DNA from: Dyella sp. M7H15-1
GTDB lineage: Bacteria > Pseudomonadota > Gammaproteobacteria > Xanthomonadales > Rhodanobacteraceae
Length of the DNA: 64,000 nt
Direction of reading: 5' to 3'
NCBI RefSeq assembly: GCF_004114615.1
Contig: NZ_CP035300.1
Location: 2,356,001-2,420,000, forward strand
In this document: positions 43,076 to 52,939 of the stretch, one piece after another
Layout: every line of letters begins with the position of its first letter
Position numbering within the stretch: position 1 is the stretch's first letter
Program-made: the position numbers and the translations under genes
The notes under the pieces: model-generated
What the model saw: only the letters and a program-made list of their open reading frames with translations
Told to the model about the DNA's origin: nothing
Database searches by the model: none

Positions 43076-46000
43076 TTGAACATACAGCATCAAAAAATCG
43101 CGCTTGCGATCCGTGCGGCATTGATATGGGGCAGTTGTGTACTGACAACGACCGTAGCTGTAGCACAGACATCTACGTCTACTCAGCAAAGCCCCGCCGA
43201 TCAGACAACGGCAACGCCGTCCCAGACCACCCCACCATCAACAGCCACACCACCGCCGCCACCGTCGAACAAAACGGTGACGCTGCAAGGCGTAACCGTT
43301 ACCGGTTCGCTGATTCGCAATGTGGATGTGGAAACGGCACAGCCCGTGACCGAACTCTCACATGAAGCGTTGCAACAGCAAGGCTTCGTGACGGTTGGCC
43401 AGATTCTGCAAAACGTGTCTTCCGTTGGCTCGTCGGGTACCAGCAACCAGAGTGCCCTGGGCAATATCATCGGCCAGTACGCCAGCCTTCGCGGCCTCGG
43501 CGCGCCGCGTACCCTGATCCTGGTCGATGGACAACGCTACACCACCGATATTTTCGGCCAGACCGACCTGAGCACCCTGCCCAGCTCGATCATTGATCAC
43601 GTCGAAATCTTGCAGGACGGTGCTTCGGCCATCTATGGTTCCGATGCCATCTCCGGCGTGATCAATATCATCACGAAGAAAGACTTCGATGGTGTACAGA
43701 TCGATACCTACAACAGCGTTTATTCACCCGGAAGCGATGGTCGCACAGGACAGTTCAGCCTGACCGCAGGCAAGAAGTTCTCGCGCGGATCGTTCGTGTT
43801 CAATGCCACGATGCGGGACCAGAACGCGCTTAATGCACCGGATCGTGCTTACAGCCGGTATGGCTTCTTCACTTTCGGCCCTAATTACCCGCAAGCGGTG
43901 GGCCCGTCGGATTATGGCCAGATCACCGGCGCACTCAATCCAGCGACCGGTCAGCCGGTAAACATACCCGCTCTAGCTAATTCGATGGTCGCAGGCACGC
44001 CGGCGCCGCTGATCGTCAATGCCGGTGGCAATGGCATGAACATCGCCGACTACCATCCCGATACGTTCGGCATCATCTACCCATCGCCGACGTTCAACAA
44101 TGACTACTTGAACTCGGCGTTTCTCAATACGCTGATTCCGAACAACCGCTTGCGTTCGTACACCTTGAAAGGCGACTACAAGCTTACCGACCACATTACC
44201 GCCAACTTCACGGGCACGTACAACACCAACTACTCCTATGTGATGATCGGCGGTTATCCGTTGAGTTCGGCCACGCCGATCAACGGCAACAATCTTGCTG
44301 CGGCGCTGGGACTGCCTGCAGGCAGCTTCCCTTCCACCTATTTCCCGGTGCTGTCTTCGCAGAGCTATTACAATCCGCTGCCCGGCAACAATCTGCAATT
44401 CACCTTGCCGCTGCTCTATCCCGACCGCGCCCTTCCTAACAAGGTCAAGCAGGCCGGCTTCCGCGTCGGGTTGGAAGGTGATTTCTCGATAGGCGAGCGC
44501 CTGTTCAACTGGGATGCCGGTTATAGCGACTACCGTTATGTGCAGGATAGCTTCGGTTACGGCAACCTCAATCTGGTCCATGTATACCAAGGACTCGGGC
44601 CATCGTTCATGGAGCCCAATGGCCAGGTGGTGTGCGGCACGCCAGGTAACGTGATTGCCGGTTGCGTGCCGATCAATCCGTTTTCCGGCGCTGGCGGCCT
44701 CACCCAGAACCAGATCAACTACCTCAACATTCTTGCTGGCACACATTCTTTCAGCGAAGCGCGCAATCTCAGCGCCAACCTGTCGGGCGACATGTTTACC
44801 TTCCCTGATTCATTGGGTTCTGGTGATGCTACGTTCGCGTTCGGTGGTGATCACCGAGATATCTCCGGCGGCGCCACGCCGGACCTCTATACGCAGGAAG
44901 GCCTGAACACGAATCTGCAGCAAAACCCGGGCCGTGGTTCGTATGGCATCAATGAGGCCTATGCCGAGGTCAATTTTCCGCTATTGAAAGACATGACGGG
45001 TGCGCAGTTGCTGAACTTCGACATCGCACACCGCTTTTCGCATTACACCAATTTTGGTGATACCAACAACAACCAGTACAAGATCTCGTACAAGCCGATC
45101 GATGACCTGCTGATCCGCGGCAGCTACGGCACCGGCTTCCGTGCGCCATCCATTGCCAATTTGTACGGCGGTATGATGCAGAGCTTTACCACCTACACCG
45201 ACCCCTGCGACGTGAATTTCGGCCTTACCGGCAACTCGACCGTAGCCTCGCGCTGCCTCGCCGGCTTCGGCGGCATTCCTGCGGTCGGCCCGGGCTTCAC
45301 GCAGCTCACCGCCTCCGGTGTGCCTGTCCCAGGCCCGAACAGCACCAGCGCCACGCCGTTCTTTACGGGTGCGAATGCCGCCCTGCGGCCCGAAACATCG
45401 AAAAGCTATACCGCAGGCCTCGTCTACAGCCCGAGTTGGTTCAGCGGCTTCAATATCACTGCGGACTTCTACCGTATCCGTGTCGACAACGTGATTACCC
45501 TGCCGACAGCCAGCAGCATTCTCAACAACTGCTACCTGCTGGGTGAACTGCAACAATGTGCACAATTCCAACGCAACGCCGCAGGCCAGGTCGTCAACCT
45601 GCTGCAAGCCTTGGTCAATCAAGGTTTCCTGGATGAACGCGGCGAGGACTTCACCGCGAGCTACTTGTTCCCGGATACACCTGTCGGCAAGTTCAAGATC
45701 GACACCAATGCCACGTACATCAATTCGCTGAAAGAACAGCAGGTCGCTGGCGGCCCCGTTATCTCCAACACGCTGGGTAGTTACGACACCGTACTGGGTG
45801 CGGTGTGGCGCTTCCGCGATACCACCAATATCAACTGGAGCTACCGAAGCTTCGGCGCAACGTGGACGATCCGTTATTATTCCTCGCTGACCGAATCGTG
45901 CCATCCCAACAACGTGGCGCTGAATGAATACTTCCCCTGCAATATGCCTGATGCGGATCTGGTCAACTCGCCCACCGGCCTGCAACGCCAAGGCGCACTG

Positions 46001-46228
46001 GCCTTCAACGATCTGCAGGTGAATTGGGATGCGCCATGGAAGGGCCGCATTGCTCTAGGTGCTACCGACGTATTCAATCGCAAGGCGCCGCTGTCGTATA
46101 CCGGCGTATTCAGTGTGGCAGGCCCGCTGGGGCCGACAGGTACCGATGGCTACAGTCAGTATCCCTATAACCCGACGTACGACATCGGTCGCGTGATTTA
46201 TCTGAAATACGAGCAGAAGTTTTTCTGA
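43076..46228 (+). CDS. TonB-dependent outer-membrane receptor
   Basis: A 1050-residue receptor. After a signal peptide (to AVAQT) and a Pro/Thr-rich linker come the plug domain (LQGVTVTGSLIRN, SLRGLGAPRTLILVDGQR, VEILQDGASAIYGSDAISGV) and a 22-strand barrel ending in YEQKFF. It would import a large ligand using the Ton system; the ligand is unknown. It resembles the large receptors common in Xanthomonadales. The start is TTG 43076 with GGGGAG seven bases upstream. No transport partners lie next to it. Confidence 0.92.
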   Translation: MNIQHQKIALAIRAALIWGSCVLTTTVAVAQTSTSTQQSPADQTTATPSQTTPPSTATPPPPPSNKTVTLQGVTVTGSLIRNVDVETAQPVTELSHEALQQQGFVTVGQILQNVSSVGSSGTSNQSALGNIIGQYASLRGLGAPRTLILVDGQRYTTDIFGQTDLSTLPSSIIDHVEILQDGASAIYGSDAISGVINIITKKDFDGVQIDTYNSVYSPGSDGRTGQFSLTAGKKFSRGSFVFNATMRDQNALNAPDRAYSRYGFFTFGPNYPQAVGPSDYGQITGALNPATGQPVNIPALANSMVAGTPAPLIVNAGGNGMNIADYHPDTFGIIYPSPTFNNDYLNSAFLNTLIPNNRLRSYTLKGDYKLTDHITANFTGTYNTNYSYVMIGGYPLSSATPINGNNLAAALGLPAGSFPSTYFPVLSSQSYYNPLPGNNLQFTLPLLYPDRALPNKVKQAGFRVGLEGDFSIGERLFNWDAGYSDYRYVQDSFGYGNLNLVHVYQGLGPSFMEPNGQVVCGTPGNVIAGCVPINPFSGAGGLTQNQINYLNILAGTHSFSEARNLSANLSGDMFTFPDSLGSGDATFAFGGDHRDISGGATPDLYTQEGLNTNLQQNPGRGSYGINEAYAEVNFPLLKDMTGAQLLNFDIAHRFSHYTNFGDTNNNQYKISYKPIDDLLIRGSYGTGFRAPSIANLYGGMMQSFTTYTDPCDVNFGLTGNSTVASRCLAGFGGIPAVGPGFTQLTASGVPVPGPNSTSATPFFTGANAALRPETSKSYTAGLVYSPSWFSGFNITADFYRIRVDNVITLPTASSILNNCYLLGELQQCAQFQRNAAGQVVNLLQALVNQGFLDERGEDFTASYLFPDTPVGKFKIDTNATYINSLKEQQVAGGPVISNTLGSYDTVLGAVWRFRDTTNINWSYRSFGATWTIRYYSSLTESCHPNNVALNEYFPCNMPDADLVNSPTGLQRQGALAFNDLQVNWDAPWKGRIALGATDVFNRKAPLSYTGVFSVAGPLGPTGTDGYSQYPYNPTYDIGRVIYLKYEQKFF

Positions 46229-46241
46229 TTAGCAGCGGGGG

Positions 46242-46273
46242 TCCGGCAGGATGTTGCGCAACATCTTGCCGGA
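46242..46273 (+). terminator. Near-perfect palindrome after the TonB receptor
   Basis: A 32-base palindrome beginning TCCGGCAGGATGTTGC with a single mismatch between the arms and no loop spacer, 13 bases after the stop. Probably a terminator, but without a T-run. Confidence 0.65.
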
Positions 46274-46382
46274 CATTCACCATGTAAAAAGCACGGTGTC
46301 GAAAGCACGGTGTCGAAGTCTATTGTCCTCGCTAGCGGCTCCACTCCACTTATCCCCATCTGTCATCCTGTACCATGGCGCC

Positions 46383-47132
46383 ATGAGCGAACAGCCCACC
46401 ACCCACTTCGGTTTCCGCGACGTTCCTGTAGCGGAAAAGCAAAAGCTTGTCGGCCAGGTGTTTACCTCGGTTGCCCGCCATTACGATCTGATGAACGACC
46501 TGATGTCGTTCGGCATCCACCGCTTGTGGAAGCGCCATTTTGTGGCGATCAGCGGCATCCGCCGCGGCGACCGGGCGCTGGATCTGGCGGGTGGCACCGG
46601 TGATATCGCCGCGCTGATTAAGCCGATGGTCGGTGAGGAAGGCGATGTGGTGGTGGGTGATATCAACGCCGCCATGCTGACGGTGGGGCGCGACCGACTA
46701 ACTGATCGCGGGATGGTATCCGGCCTGCGCTGGGCGCAGTTGAACGCCGAGATGCTGCCCTTCTCCGACAACAGCTTCGATGCGGTGACCATGGCCTTTG
46801 GCCTGCGCAATGTCACCGACAAGGACAAGGCGTTGGCGGATATCCGCCGCGTGCTCAAGCCCGGTGGCCGCGCCTTGGTGCTGGAGTTTTCCAAAGTGCA
46901 GAGCGAGCTTTTCAGCAAGCTCTACGACTTTCACTCCTTCCAGGTATTGCCGAAGCTGGGGCGGTTGTTCGCCCGCGATGCGGATAGCTATCAGTACCTG
47001 GCCGAATCGATCCGCAAGCATCCGGATCAGGAAACGCTCAAGGGCATGATGGAGCAGGCTGGCTTTGGCCGAGTGGAAGTGCGCAACCTCAGCAACGGGA
47101 TCGTGGCGATCCATCGGGCGTACAAGCTCTAG
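46383..47132 (+). CDS. ubiE: Ubiquinone/menaquinone C-methyltransferase UbiE
   Basis: A 249-residue SAM-dependent methyltransferase (E. coli 251). Family motifs are [15 protein letters not shown], motif [12 protein letters not shown], and [14 protein letters not shown]. It C-methylates the ring in ubiquinone synthesis. ATG 46383 gives the normal N-terminus. Confidence 0.95.
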   Translation: MSEQPTTHFGFRDVPVAEKQKLVGQVFTSVARHYDLMNDLMSFGIHRLWKRHFVAISGIRRGDRALDLAGGTGDIAALIKPMVGEEGDVVVGDINAAMLTVGRDRLTDRGMVSGLRWAQLNAEMLPFSDNSFDAVTMAFGLRNVTDKDKALADIRRVLKPGGRALVLEFSKVQSELFSKLYDFHSFQVLPKLGRLFARDADSYQYLAESIRKHPDQETLKGMMEQAGFGRVEVRNLSNGIVAIHRAYKL

Positions 47133-47198
47133 GGATGCTCTGCACACACAACTTTCCTCTCGAAAAGTGCAACGGTTGTCAAACATCCGAGATATGAC

Positions 47199-48122
47199 TC
47201 ATGGTTCGCAAGTCGGCTTGGACGCCACTGGCGCCATGGGTGTAACCGATACGCGCCGCGAATTGGCTAACACCACGCCACCCACCGTAATCACCCCGCC
47301 GACAAGGGTGAGCCAGCCTGGCTGTTCATTCAGCCATACCCAGCCAATGAAAACAGCAATCGGCGGCGAGAAGTAAATGAAGCTGGAAACCTGCGAGGCC
47401 GGAGCACGTCGCAGTGCTGCATTCCAGGTGAGATAACCCACGAAGCTGGGTGCAATCCCCAGCCACAGCAACGCTGCACTATGCGACCAAGGCGCCAGCA
47501 TAAGTGCGTGGGGCAGGCCCAGCCCGAACGGCACAGTGCCCAAGGTGCCTGCAAAGAATCCGAACGCCGTCACCCCGATCACGTTGTTACGGGCAAACAG
47601 TGATTTCTGTCCAACGAAGAAGATAGCGGACGCGATCACACTGATCAGCACTAACCCAACCATGGGCTGGAACGTCACCTGCTTGCCGCTAGCCAGCACC
47701 ACCAGCACCACGCCAAGCAATGCCACGCCCAGTCCCAGCATGCGACGCGGGCTGAGGTGCTCGCCGATCCACCATGCTGAAAGCGTAGCGGTGGCTGCGG
47801 GAACCAGCGAAATGATGATGGACGCCGTGCCGCTGGCGATGCGCGTTTCGGCGTAGTTGAGGCACAGGTGATAGACCGTCAGGCCGAGTACGCCCAATAC
47901 CGTAAGCTGCAGCCAGTCACTGCGCTGCGGCAGTGGCACACGCTTGACCCACACCAGCAGAGCAAAACACAACGAACCGATGGCAAGCCGCGCCAAGGCC
48001 ACCTCGCCTGGCGTAAATGAAGCCAGAGCGTAGGCAATGGCGGCGTAGGCCGACGACCAGGTGATCAAGGCGATGCCGATATAAATCAAAGCGCGCCCGT
48101 CGAGGTGCTCGGAGCTGTTCAC
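47199..48122 (-). CDS. DMT-superfamily exporter (EamA domains)
   Basis: A 307-residue inner-membrane protein with ten predicted helices forming two EamA repeats (WSSAYAAIAYALASFTPGEVALARL at the start; APSFVGYLTWNAALRRAPASQ in the second). It likely exports a metabolite or amino acid; the substrate is unknown. GTG 48122 is chosen because AGGAA lies seven bases upstream and the first helix follows at once. A longer ATG start at 48194 would overlap the neighbour's promoter. Confidence 0.85.
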   Translation of the reverse strand: MNSSEHLDGRALIYIGIALITWSSAYAAIAYALASFTPGEVALARLAIGSLCFALLVWVKRVPLPQRSDWLQLTVLGVLGLTVYHLCLNYAETRIASGTASIIISLVPAATATLSAWWIGEHLSPRRMLGLGVALLGVVLVVLASGKQVTFQPMVGLVLISVIASAIFFVGQKSLFARNNVIGVTAFGFFAGTLGTVPFGLGLPHALMLAPWSHSAALLWLGIAPSFVGYLTWNAALRRAPASQVSSFIYFSPPIAVFIGWVWLNEQPGWLTLVGGVITVGGVVLANSRRVSVTPMAPVASKPTCEP

Positions 48123-48255
48123 GAATAGATTCCTAGGGAATAGGAATAATAGCCCTTTCAGCGCCAGCGAGTTGCCGTAACGAACCTTCGCCATGGGCCG
48201 GGAACCGGGCTGGAGTGGCATACTCGCCGCTCTTGAGTCCCACAGGAAGCCGCAG

Positions 48256-50112
48256 ATGCTCCCGCTTCGCACCCTGGCCCTTGGCGCACTGGTCCTGCCC
48301 CTGGCAGCCCGTGCCAACGATCCCTATTCCTATGCCCAACCGGATGAGGTGCGCGTCACTCATCTGGATCTGAAGCTGAAAATCGATTTCCCACAGCGCC
48401 AATTGAATGGCCAGGCGACGCTCACGCTGGACTGGAAAGATCCCAAGGCCACTGATCTGGTGTTGGACACACGTGACCTGAACATCGCCCGTGTCGAGTC
48501 GGTCGATGCCAGCGGCAAGACCGCATCATTGCAGTACGCATTAGCTCCACGCGACCAGCAGCTCGGCAGCAAGCTCACTATCAAGACGCCGCAGCATCCG
48601 CACGAGGTGCGCATTGCCTATACAACGTCACCGGGGGCCAGCGGCCTGCAATGGCTGCCGCCTGCGCAGACGGCGGACAAGAAGCAGCCTTTCATGTTCT
48701 CGCAATCCGAATCCATCCATGCGCGCTCCTGGGTGCCGCTGCAGGATTCGCCAGCGATTCGCTTCACCTATGGCGCGCATGTCACGGCGCCTGTTGATAC
48801 GCGCGTAGCGATGAGTGCACCGAATGATCCGAAGCATCCCTTGAACGGCGACTTCGTCTTCACCCAGACGCATCCCATTCCGTCTTACCTGCTGGCGATT
48901 GCGGCGGGTGATCTCACGGTGAAGGAAACCGGCCCACGCTCGGCGGTTTACGCAGAACCATCGGTGGTCGGCAAGGCGGCGCATGAGTTTGAAGACACCG
49001 AGAAAATGATCCAGACGGCGGAAAAGCTGTACGGTCCGTACCGCTGGGGCCGCTATGACATCCTGGTGCTGCCGCCAAGCTTTCCATATGGCGGCATGGA
49101 AAATCCCAACATGACTTTCGCGACACCCACCGTGTTGGTAGGCGACAAGAGCCTGGTATCACTGGTCGCCCACGAGCTGGCGCACTCATGGTCAGGCAAC
49201 CTGGTCACCGCCGCATCGTGGCGCGACATCTGGCTTAATGAAGGCGTGACCACTTACGTGCAGGGCCGCATCACCGAAGCACTGTACGGCAAGCGCCAAG
49301 CCAATGAAGAAGACCTACTCAGCATCCAAAGCTTGCAGAAGGAGCTGCCAACGCTACCGGAGAATGCACAGCGCCTGGCGCCAGAGCCGAGCAACATCAG
49401 TGCCGATGATACGCTTTCCGACGTTGCCTACAGCAAAGGCTCCTGGTTCCTGCGCACGCTTGAGCAGCGCTTCGACCGGGAAACTTTCGACCATTACCTA
49501 AAAAGCTACTTCAACCATTTTGCCTTCCGAAGCATCACCACCGAACAGATGCTCGACTTCCTGAAGCCGAACCTGATCGACAAATATCCCGGCAAGATGA
49601 GTTGGAGCGAAGTGCAGGACTGGGTCTACGGCACCGGCGTTCCGAAAAATGCACCCGTGCCCGATTCGCCAAACTTCGCCACCATCGACAAGGAACGCAG
49701 CGCTTTCCTCACAGGCACGTTGACCGCGGACAAGCTCGATGCCAAGGGCTGGAATACGCAGGAATGGATGTACTTCCTCGACGGCCTGCCGGATGCGCCA
49801 CCGCTCGCCAAGATGCAGCAGATCGATGCGGCATGGCACCTCACCGGCACACCGAATGCGGAAATCGGCATGCGCTGGTACGTGCATGCGATCCATGCAG
49901 GTGATAAGGCTGTATGGCCGGCTGCAGAGGAACATATGACACGCATTGGCCGTCTGTACCTAACCATGCCAATCTATACTGCACTGGTGAAGACGCCCGA
50001 TGGCCTTGCCTTTGCCGAGCAGGTGTATGCCAAGGCGAAGAGCGGCTATCACCCGCTTACCCAGCAAGCGGTTGAAGCGTTGTTTGCAAAAGCTCAAGCT
50101 GGCAAACCATAA
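48256..50112 (+). CDS. M1-family aminopeptidase (LTA4-hydrolase-like), exported
   Basis: A 618-residue zinc aminopeptidase. The substrate-binding motif GGMEN is at 279-283, and the zinc site is HELAH at 306-310 with the downstream Glu in WLNEG near 329. The C-terminal helical domain resembles LTA4 hydrolase (EVQDWVYGTGVP). The signal peptide TLALGALVLPLAARA suggests a periplasmic place. AGGAAG precedes ATG 48256. Divergent from the EamA gene. Confidence 0.92.
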   Translation: MLPLRTLALGALVLPLAARANDPYSYAQPDEVRVTHLDLKLKIDFPQRQLNGQATLTLDWKDPKATDLVLDTRDLNIARVESVDASGKTASLQYALAPRDQQLGSKLTIKTPQHPHEVRIAYTTSPGASGLQWLPPAQTADKKQPFMFSQSESIHARSWVPLQDSPAIRFTYGAHVTAPVDTRVAMSAPNDPKHPLNGDFVFTQTHPIPSYLLAIAAGDLTVKETGPRSAVYAEPSVVGKAAHEFEDTEKMIQTAEKLYGPYRWGRYDILVLPPSFPYGGMENPNMTFATPTVLVGDKSLVSLVAHELAHSWSGNLVTAASWRDIWLNEGVTTYVQGRITEALYGKRQANEEDLLSIQSLQKELPTLPENAQRLAPEPSNISADDTLSDVAYSKGSWFLRTLEQRFDRETFDHYLKSYFNHFAFRSITTEQMLDFLKPNLIDKYPGKMSWSEVQDWVYGTGVPKNAPVPDSPNFATIDKERSAFLTGTLTADKLDAKGWNTQEWMYFLDGLPDAPPLAKMQQIDAAWHLTGTPNAEIGMRWYVHAIHAGDKAVWPAAEEHMTRIGRLYLTMPIYTALVKTPDGLAFAEQVYAKAKSGYHPLTQQAVEALFAKAQAGKP

Positions 50113-50153
50113 ATACGACTGCAACATCATGCACCATGTGTGCGCAAAACCTC

Positions 50154-50183
50154 CCGTCGTCCCGACGAAGACCGGGACGACGG
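50154..50183. repeat. Hairpin repeat of the GTCGTCCCG type
   Basis: Perfect 10-bp arms CCGTCGTCCC with a ten-base loop. Located 41 bases after the aminopeptidase stop, it may serve as a terminator. The wording resembles the repeat at 53884-53956. Confidence 0.75.
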
Positions 50184-50282
50184 ATCGGCGAGCTTGATGC
50201 ATCTGGATAGTTCGCCGCCCTCTCACCGTGGCAAGTCACCCACGGGCCGAGTGCGGAACACCGTCTACCGCGAGCAACGGAA

Positions 50283-51272
50283 ATGAATACACCCGCAAAC
50301 ACCAACACCCGCCCCTTATGGCAGCGACTGCTGATCCGCCGCCTGAAATTCCTCGGCATCATCACCGCGCTGCTGATCGTGCTTCTGGGCGGCAGCTACC
50401 TGTTTGCGCCACGCTGGCTACTCAAGGCCAATGCGATGCGCGAAGCGCTGGCCGCAGGACTGGAAAAACATTCGGTGCAGGCGGGCGACACACGGTGGGT
50501 GTATTACGAAGGTGGCCAAGGCCCCACCATCGTCCTGCTGCATGGGTTTGCCGCCAACAAGGAAGTCTGGCTTAAAGTGGCACCCATGCTGACCGCGCAC
50601 TTCCACGTGATCATTCCGGACCTGCCGGGCTGGGGCGAGTCCTCACACATTCCCGGTGCTAGCTACAACATCGACAACCAGGCCGCGCGCTTGAATGATT
50701 TCGTGCAGACCTTGCACCTGCAGCACTCGCTGATCGTGGGTCATTCGATGGGTGGCGCCATTGCCGGCATGTACGCCGCCGAACATCCGCAGGATGTTGC
50801 CGAGCTTGCACTGGTCGACTCGTTCGGCTTGAAGTTCAAGGAAAACGCATTTACCAAGGAGGCGATGGCGGGCACGAATCCATTTATCTATGACGATCGC
50901 GCGGGCTTCGAACGCGCTATCGCGCTCGCCTTCGCGCATGTGCCCCATATTCCTGGCCGCTTCATCGACGTGTTCGTACAGGAAAACATCAAGAACCGCA
51001 GCTTTCTTGAAAACACCTTCAACGAATTGCGCGAGCCATCGCAAACCACCTCCCTGCAGGATCGCCTGGACAAGCTGACCATGCCGACCATGGGCCTGTG
51101 GTGCCGTGATGACAAGATCATCGACGTTTCCGCGCTGGACAGCCTGCGCACCGGCCTCACCCACGCACCGGCCATTAGCACCAGCATCCTCAACGGCTGC
51201 AATCACATGCCACAAATGGAGAAGCCGCAGGAATTCTCGCAGGTCCTGACCAGCTTCATTCTCCAGCACTGA
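50283..51272 (+). CDS. Alpha/beta hydrolase, membrane-anchored
   Basis: A 329-residue hydrolase with an N-terminal transmembrane helix (FLGIITALLIVLLGGSYLF). The oxyanion motif is LLHGFAANKEVW, the nucleophile Ser155 is in GHSMGG, an Asp lies in CRDDKIID, and the His in GCNHMPQMEKP. Likely an esterase or lipase facing the periplasm; substrate unknown. Confidence 0.88.
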   Translation: MNTPANTNTRPLWQRLLIRRLKFLGIITALLIVLLGGSYLFAPRWLLKANAMREALAAGLEKHSVQAGDTRWVYYEGGQGPTIVLLHGFAANKEVWLKVAPMLTAHFHVIIPDLPGWGESSHIPGASYNIDNQAARLNDFVQTLHLQHSLIVGHSMGGAIAGMYAAEHPQDVAELALVDSFGLKFKENAFTKEAMAGTNPFIYDDRAGFERAIALAFAHVPHIPGRFIDVFVQENIKNRSFLENTFNELREPSQTTSLQDRLDKLTMPTMGLWCRDDKIIDVSALDSLRTGLTHAPAISTSILNGCNHMPQMEKPQEFSQVLTSFILQH

Positions 51273-51284
51273 CTTGATCCAAAG

Positions 51285-51866
51285 TCACAGCCCCCAGGGA
51301 ATCAGCGCCTTCACACGCGCCATGTAATCGCGATACTGGTCGCCAAACAGTTCGCACAGCCAGTGCTCTTCCAGCCGCAATTTGCGCCAAAACGAAACCC
51401 CCACGATCAGTAAGGCGAGTAAAGCGCGCCACTCACCGACAGCGAGTGCGCTGCCCAGGAGAGCCAGCAACAATCCGGTATAGATCGGGTGACGCACGAT
51501 GCTGTACGGACCGCGCACGATCAGCTCGTGATCTTGTTTCAGTTGCACGACCCCGCTCCAATTGCGGCCGAGGATCACGCGTGCCCAGCAAGTGAAGGCC
51601 AGGCCAGCCACGGTGAGGAAAAAGCCCAACCACACCCACCATCGCTCATTTGGCACGAAGCGTTGATCAAGAACGGTTCCACGCAACCAGCCATGTGCAT
51701 CCCATAGCAAGAGTACTGCGATGATGAGGGGCAGCATGTATTTGCCGAAACGCGATGCGCCGGATTCGACCCGCACCGCCGGCTTCACCCCCATCGCACT
51801 CACGCACCAGTAAAGCAGCCACAGCAACCAGACACCACCGAACAACTCGCCGAACGGAATCGTCAT
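51285..51866 (-). CDS. Isoprenylcysteine carboxyl methyltransferase-like membrane protein
   Basis: A 193-residue protein with about four to five transmembrane helices. The ICMT/PEMT cofactor motif is seen as GPYSIVRHPIYTGLLL followed by the Glu of LEEHWLCELFGDQY. Bacterial members are methyltransferases of unknown substrate. ATG 51866 (MTIPFGEL) leads directly into the first helix. Convergent with the hydrolase, 12 bases apart. Confidence 0.82.
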   Translation of the reverse strand: MTIPFGELFGGVWLLWLLYWCVSAMGVKPAVRVESGASRFGKYMLPLIIAVLLLWDAHGWLRGTVLDQRFVPNERWWVWLGFFLTVAGLAFTCWARVILGRNWSGVVQLKQDHELIVRGPYSIVRHPIYTGLLLALLGSALAVGEWRALLALLIVGVSFWRKLRLEEHWLCELFGDQYRDYMARVKALIPWGL

Positions 51867-52044
51867 ATACGTTCCCCAACGTCGAAGATCACAGATCATG
51901 GCTGATGAGGCAAGATGGCGCCCATCGGATGCATTTTGAAGTGACACCTGTAATCGATCTTAGAGGAAAGACGACCGGCAGGGGTGATGTGAAGAAGAAA
52001 CGATTATTGTGGTTGACGCCTCTTCCATGCCACCAGACATGCCG

Positions 52045-52812
52045 TCAATCGGCAACATCAGCGATCAGTCGATCCAGTTCCGCTTTCAACATAGCACCGT
52101 TCTGGCGCAACCCGTCGCGCTGCTCACGCCAGTCCGGAAAAATAGACTCCACATGCGCCCAGAAACGCGGCGAGTGATTGCGAACTTTCAGGTGGCAAAG
52201 CTCATGCGCAAGCACATAGCGCAAGGCAGCGGGCGGAGCCAGCGCCAGGGCGAGATCCAGATTGATGCGATCACGCGTATCCAGGCTGCCCCACAGACTT
52301 TTCATGGGACGAATGCGCAACGCCGTGGGCGCCAAGCCAAGCTGCGGCACGTAGCCGGCAAGCCAACGCGACACATCGCGGCGAATCTGATTTTCGAAAT
52401 ACGAAGCAAGCAAACCACGCGCAACCGGGAGCGCGCGGCTGTGCGGACGAGGAATTTCCAGCGTGAGGCCGCCTTCATAAGCAACGACGCGCGGATACGC
52501 GCCTTCGGCCCAGTCCAACATGACGATTTCGCCGCGCAGCGGAAACTCGATCGGCGTTCCTACACGCAACGGCGGCAACGGTTCGACGACCAAGTTCAGT
52601 TCGTCTAGCTTCTTCTCCAACCAGTCCGCGTTATGACGAAGAAATGCGTTGACCTGTGACGGGTGCGTGCCTTGCGGATAGGTGAGGCGCGCACCTTTCG
52701 GCGATACGGTCAGACGCAACCGCCGCGCACGCGGATGCGATGCTTTGAGCACACGGATGGTATTGCCGCTGGGTGTTGCCAACTCCAGCCAGTCGCCTTC
52801 AAGGTGCGCCAT
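52045..52812 (-). CDS. YgjP-like metallopeptidase (DUF45/M48-like)
   Basis: A 255-residue protein of the YgjP family with zinc motif HELCH and downstream NHSPRFWAHVE. MKSLWGSLD with RINLDLALA is the family's middle signature. Function unknown, probably cytosolic. ATG 52812 is the start closest to the family; an open frame upstream is Pro/Gly-rich and unlikely to be coding. Confidence 0.87.
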   Translation of the reverse strand: MAHLEGDWLELATPSGNTIRVLKASHPRARRLRLTVSPKGARLTYPQGTHPSQVNAFLRHNADWLEKKLDELNLVVEPLPPLRVGTPIEFPLRGEIVMLDWAEGAYPRVVAYEGGLTLEIPRPHSRALPVARGLLASYFENQIRRDVSRWLAGYVPQLGLAPTALRIRPMKSLWGSLDTRDRINLDLALALAPPAALRYVLAHELCHLKVRNHSPRFWAHVESIFPDWREQRDGLRQNGAMLKAELDRLIADVAD

Positions 52813-52939
52813 GATCCTGCCTTCAAAACTACCGCCGGGGGCCGAAGCGCCCCCAGGCGCAAGCAGGATGTGGGGCGCCGGGGGCCATGCGCAAGAGCCT
52901 TTTTGCCCCACCCCCGGGAAGCCCAGCGTGGTGCGCGTC

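Noticed and set aside
44981-45991. 336-residue antisense frame opposite the TonB receptor
   Set aside because: A shadow frame with biased composition; the plus-strand receptor is certain.
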